Shown here piece by piece: positions 62,862-64,000 of a stretch of 64,000 nucleotides of DNA (within the stretch, counting starts at the first letter, position 1; the number at the start of each line of letters is the position of its first letter). Below the pieces are notes generated by a model that saw only the letters and a list, made by a program, of their open reading frames with translations, had not been told where the DNA came from and ran no database searches. The position numbers were made by a program, and so were the translations under genes. Source of the DNA: Lasiodiplodia sp. COLG20 (lineage: Eukaryota; Ascomycota; Dothideomycetes; Botryosphaeriales; Botryosphaeriaceae); the NCBI GenBank assembly GCA_009801085.1, contig VNWV01000001.1:3348001-3412000 (forward strand), in the 5' to 3' direction.

Positions 62862-64000
62862 TCATATAAATAATGCAAACATGACACTGAATGCGCCAGC
62901 CCATGTGAGATGCTCGCTACACAGCTTTGACCTGCTGGTACCTCCAGTATACTGCGCCGGTACCCCACTCCCGGATTGAGAACCAGATGCGGTGGGTATA
63001 GCAGTGTTCCTAAACGGAACAGTGCTGCTGCCATCAACAACCACACCACCTGAGGCCAGACTCACCACCTCACCCGAGACTGTAGCCGCCGAACCTCCAA
63101 CCGTCAAGGTCCTCGAGCCGACCACGAGCGTGGTTTCCCCTTCTTTGTACGTATACACCGAGCCCCCAACGGTAACAAGCGCCACATCTGCCGTCGTGGC
63201 TGCTCCGACCTCGAAAGAGGCTGTATTCCCATCGATGACCACACCGCTCGGCCCCAAACTCAGCGTCTCTCCATCAACAACAACCGCAGCGCCACCCACC
63301 GTCAGCGTCTGCCCCTCAACAACCACCGTACTTGCTCCCTGTGTAGCCGTATACACATTTCCATCAACCGTAAAAACTGCTTTCGCCACACCAGTCGGTC
63401 CTGGCGCCACCGTGCTCCCATCAATCACTACCCCGGCCGTCCCCAACGAGACAACCTGCCCCCCGACAGTCGCCGCAGGGCCGCCAGCCGTCAAGGTGGT
63501 GGAGCCGACAGCAAGCGTCCCAGCAGCAGGCGTGTACGCGTACTCCTCCCCGCCAACGGCGAACGTGGCCACGGCTGTTGCTGCTGGTGCTGTCTGCGCG
63601 GCGAAGGATATGGGCGCGCCATCGACGTTGAGCTGACCTTGCGTGCCGACGCTGAGAGTGGCGCCGGACACAGTTGCAACTGCACCAGCGCTGCCGAGCT
63701 GCACGGTTGTCCCGCCAATCACCACCGCGCTTGCGCCGGAGGTGTAGGTGTAGGTGTCTGTGCCGAGGACGAAGGTCGCTTCGGGGGCAGCAACAGCAGC
63801 TGCTGCAGAGATAGCTGATGGACCATTGTTATATGGCAACACGCTATCACCCAGGTGCACGCCGTCCGTCCCCGCGCTGACCACGACGTTTGAGATTGTT
63901 GCAGCTGGTCCGCCGGCGGAGAGTGTCGTGTGCGTGCCGACGGCTACTGCGCCGCCGGATTCCGTGTAGATCGGGACGGGGGCGTCGGCGGGTGCGTCTG
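62862..64000 (-). CDS. Repeat-rich, probably GPI-anchored surface protein (5' end outside window)
   Basis: The frame is open from 62862 to the window edge at 64000, so only the C-terminal 379 residues or so are visible. The sequence is made of about four and a half repeats of 60-65 aa with the pattern VYTYxxGxxTLVVG, TLTVGGxAATVSG, VVSLGxxGVVIDG. The most regular repeats cover roughly the last 250 residues. The C-terminus has a Ser/Gly-rich spacer (SGSQSGSGVPAQYTGGTSRS) and a final hydrophobic tail LTWAGAFSVMFALFI ending at the stop, which fits a GPI-attachment signal. Gly, Val, Thr and Ser dominate, as in beta-solenoid wall proteins or adhesins. Function unknown; a cell-wall location is inference. 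Confidence 0.75.
   Translation of the reverse strand, partial: DAPADAPVPIYTESGGAVAVGTHTTLSAGGPAATISNVVVSAGTDGVHLGDSVLPYNNGPSAISAAAAVAAPEATFVLGTDTYTYTSGASAVVIGGTTVQLGSAGAVATVSGATLSVGTQGQLNVDGAPISFAAQTAPAATAVATFAVGGEEYAYTPAAGTLAVGSTTLTAGGPAATVGGQVVSLGTAGVVIDGSTVAPGPTGVAKAVFTVDGNVYTATQGASTVVVEGQTLTVGGAAVVVDGETLSLGPSGVVIDGNTASFEVGAATTADVALVTVGGSVYTYKEGETTLVVGSRTLTVGGSAATVSGEVVSLASGGVVVDGSSTVPFRNTAIPTASGSQSGSGVPAQYTGGTSRSKLCSEHLTWAGAFSVMFALFI

Noticed and set aside
62992..63636. 214-aa Pro/Thr-rich open frame on the plus strand
   Set aside because: It mirrors the repeats of the surface protein on the other strand; the minus frame has the ordered repeats and GPI-like tail.

Overview
The window comes from a filamentous ascomycete (Pezizomycotina). 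The genes carry many short introns of about 41-100 nt with GT-AG ends and CTAAC/CTGAC-like branch sites. The gene content is typical of the group: Zn2Cys6 regulators, HET-domain proteins, secreted GH and tannase enzymes, MFS pumps. Positions 1-8165 form an AT-rich block that looks saturated by repeat-induced point mutation (RIP). Species cannot be told from the sequence. All gene models were spliced by eye; every multi-exon model given here sums to a multiple of three except one gene with a frameshift.

Region 1 (1-8165): gene-free RIP block. CpA and TpG are almost absent while CpG remains. Inside it I could delimit inverted-repeat transposons with 9-bp target duplications: 322-789, 3408-3865 and a 3.4-kb element at 3998-7399 with ~400-bp terminal repeats. 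They are nested with further short elements, palindromes and minisatellites.

Region 2 (8166-30075): this reads like a plant-glycoside and phenolic degradation island. It holds a haloacid dehalogenase-like hydrolase, two divergent Zn2Cys6 regulators, a FAD monooxygenase, a secreted GH106-like protein (one frameshift), an intracellular GH78 alpha-L-rhamnosidase, a secreted GH16 glucanase, a secreted tannase/feruloyl esterase and an MFS transporter. A minisatellite lies between the GH16 and tannase genes.

Region 3 (30076-40490): a decayed aspartyl-protease relic, a two-TM fungal protein of unknown function, an aldo/keto reductase, and a large CVNH-HET protein with ankyrin repeats inserted inside its HET domain. 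The last carries one in-frame TGA.

Region 4 (40491-52477): a candidate small-molecule cluster without PKS or NRPS. It has a 2OG-Fe(II) dioxygenase, a 4-coumarate-CoA-ligase-like enzyme transcribed divergently from it, a class II DAHP synthase, a C2H2 plus Zn2Cys6 regulator, a DHA2-type efflux pump and a methyltransferase.

Region 5 (52478-64000): an unrecognised 513-aa protein, an aldehyde dehydrogenase ending in the peroxisomal signal SKL, a DJ-1/PfpI protein, a gene-poor 3.2-kb stretch, a small acidic protein with ten YQxx repeats, and the 3' part of a repeat-rich, probably GPI-anchored surface protein that runs off the window.
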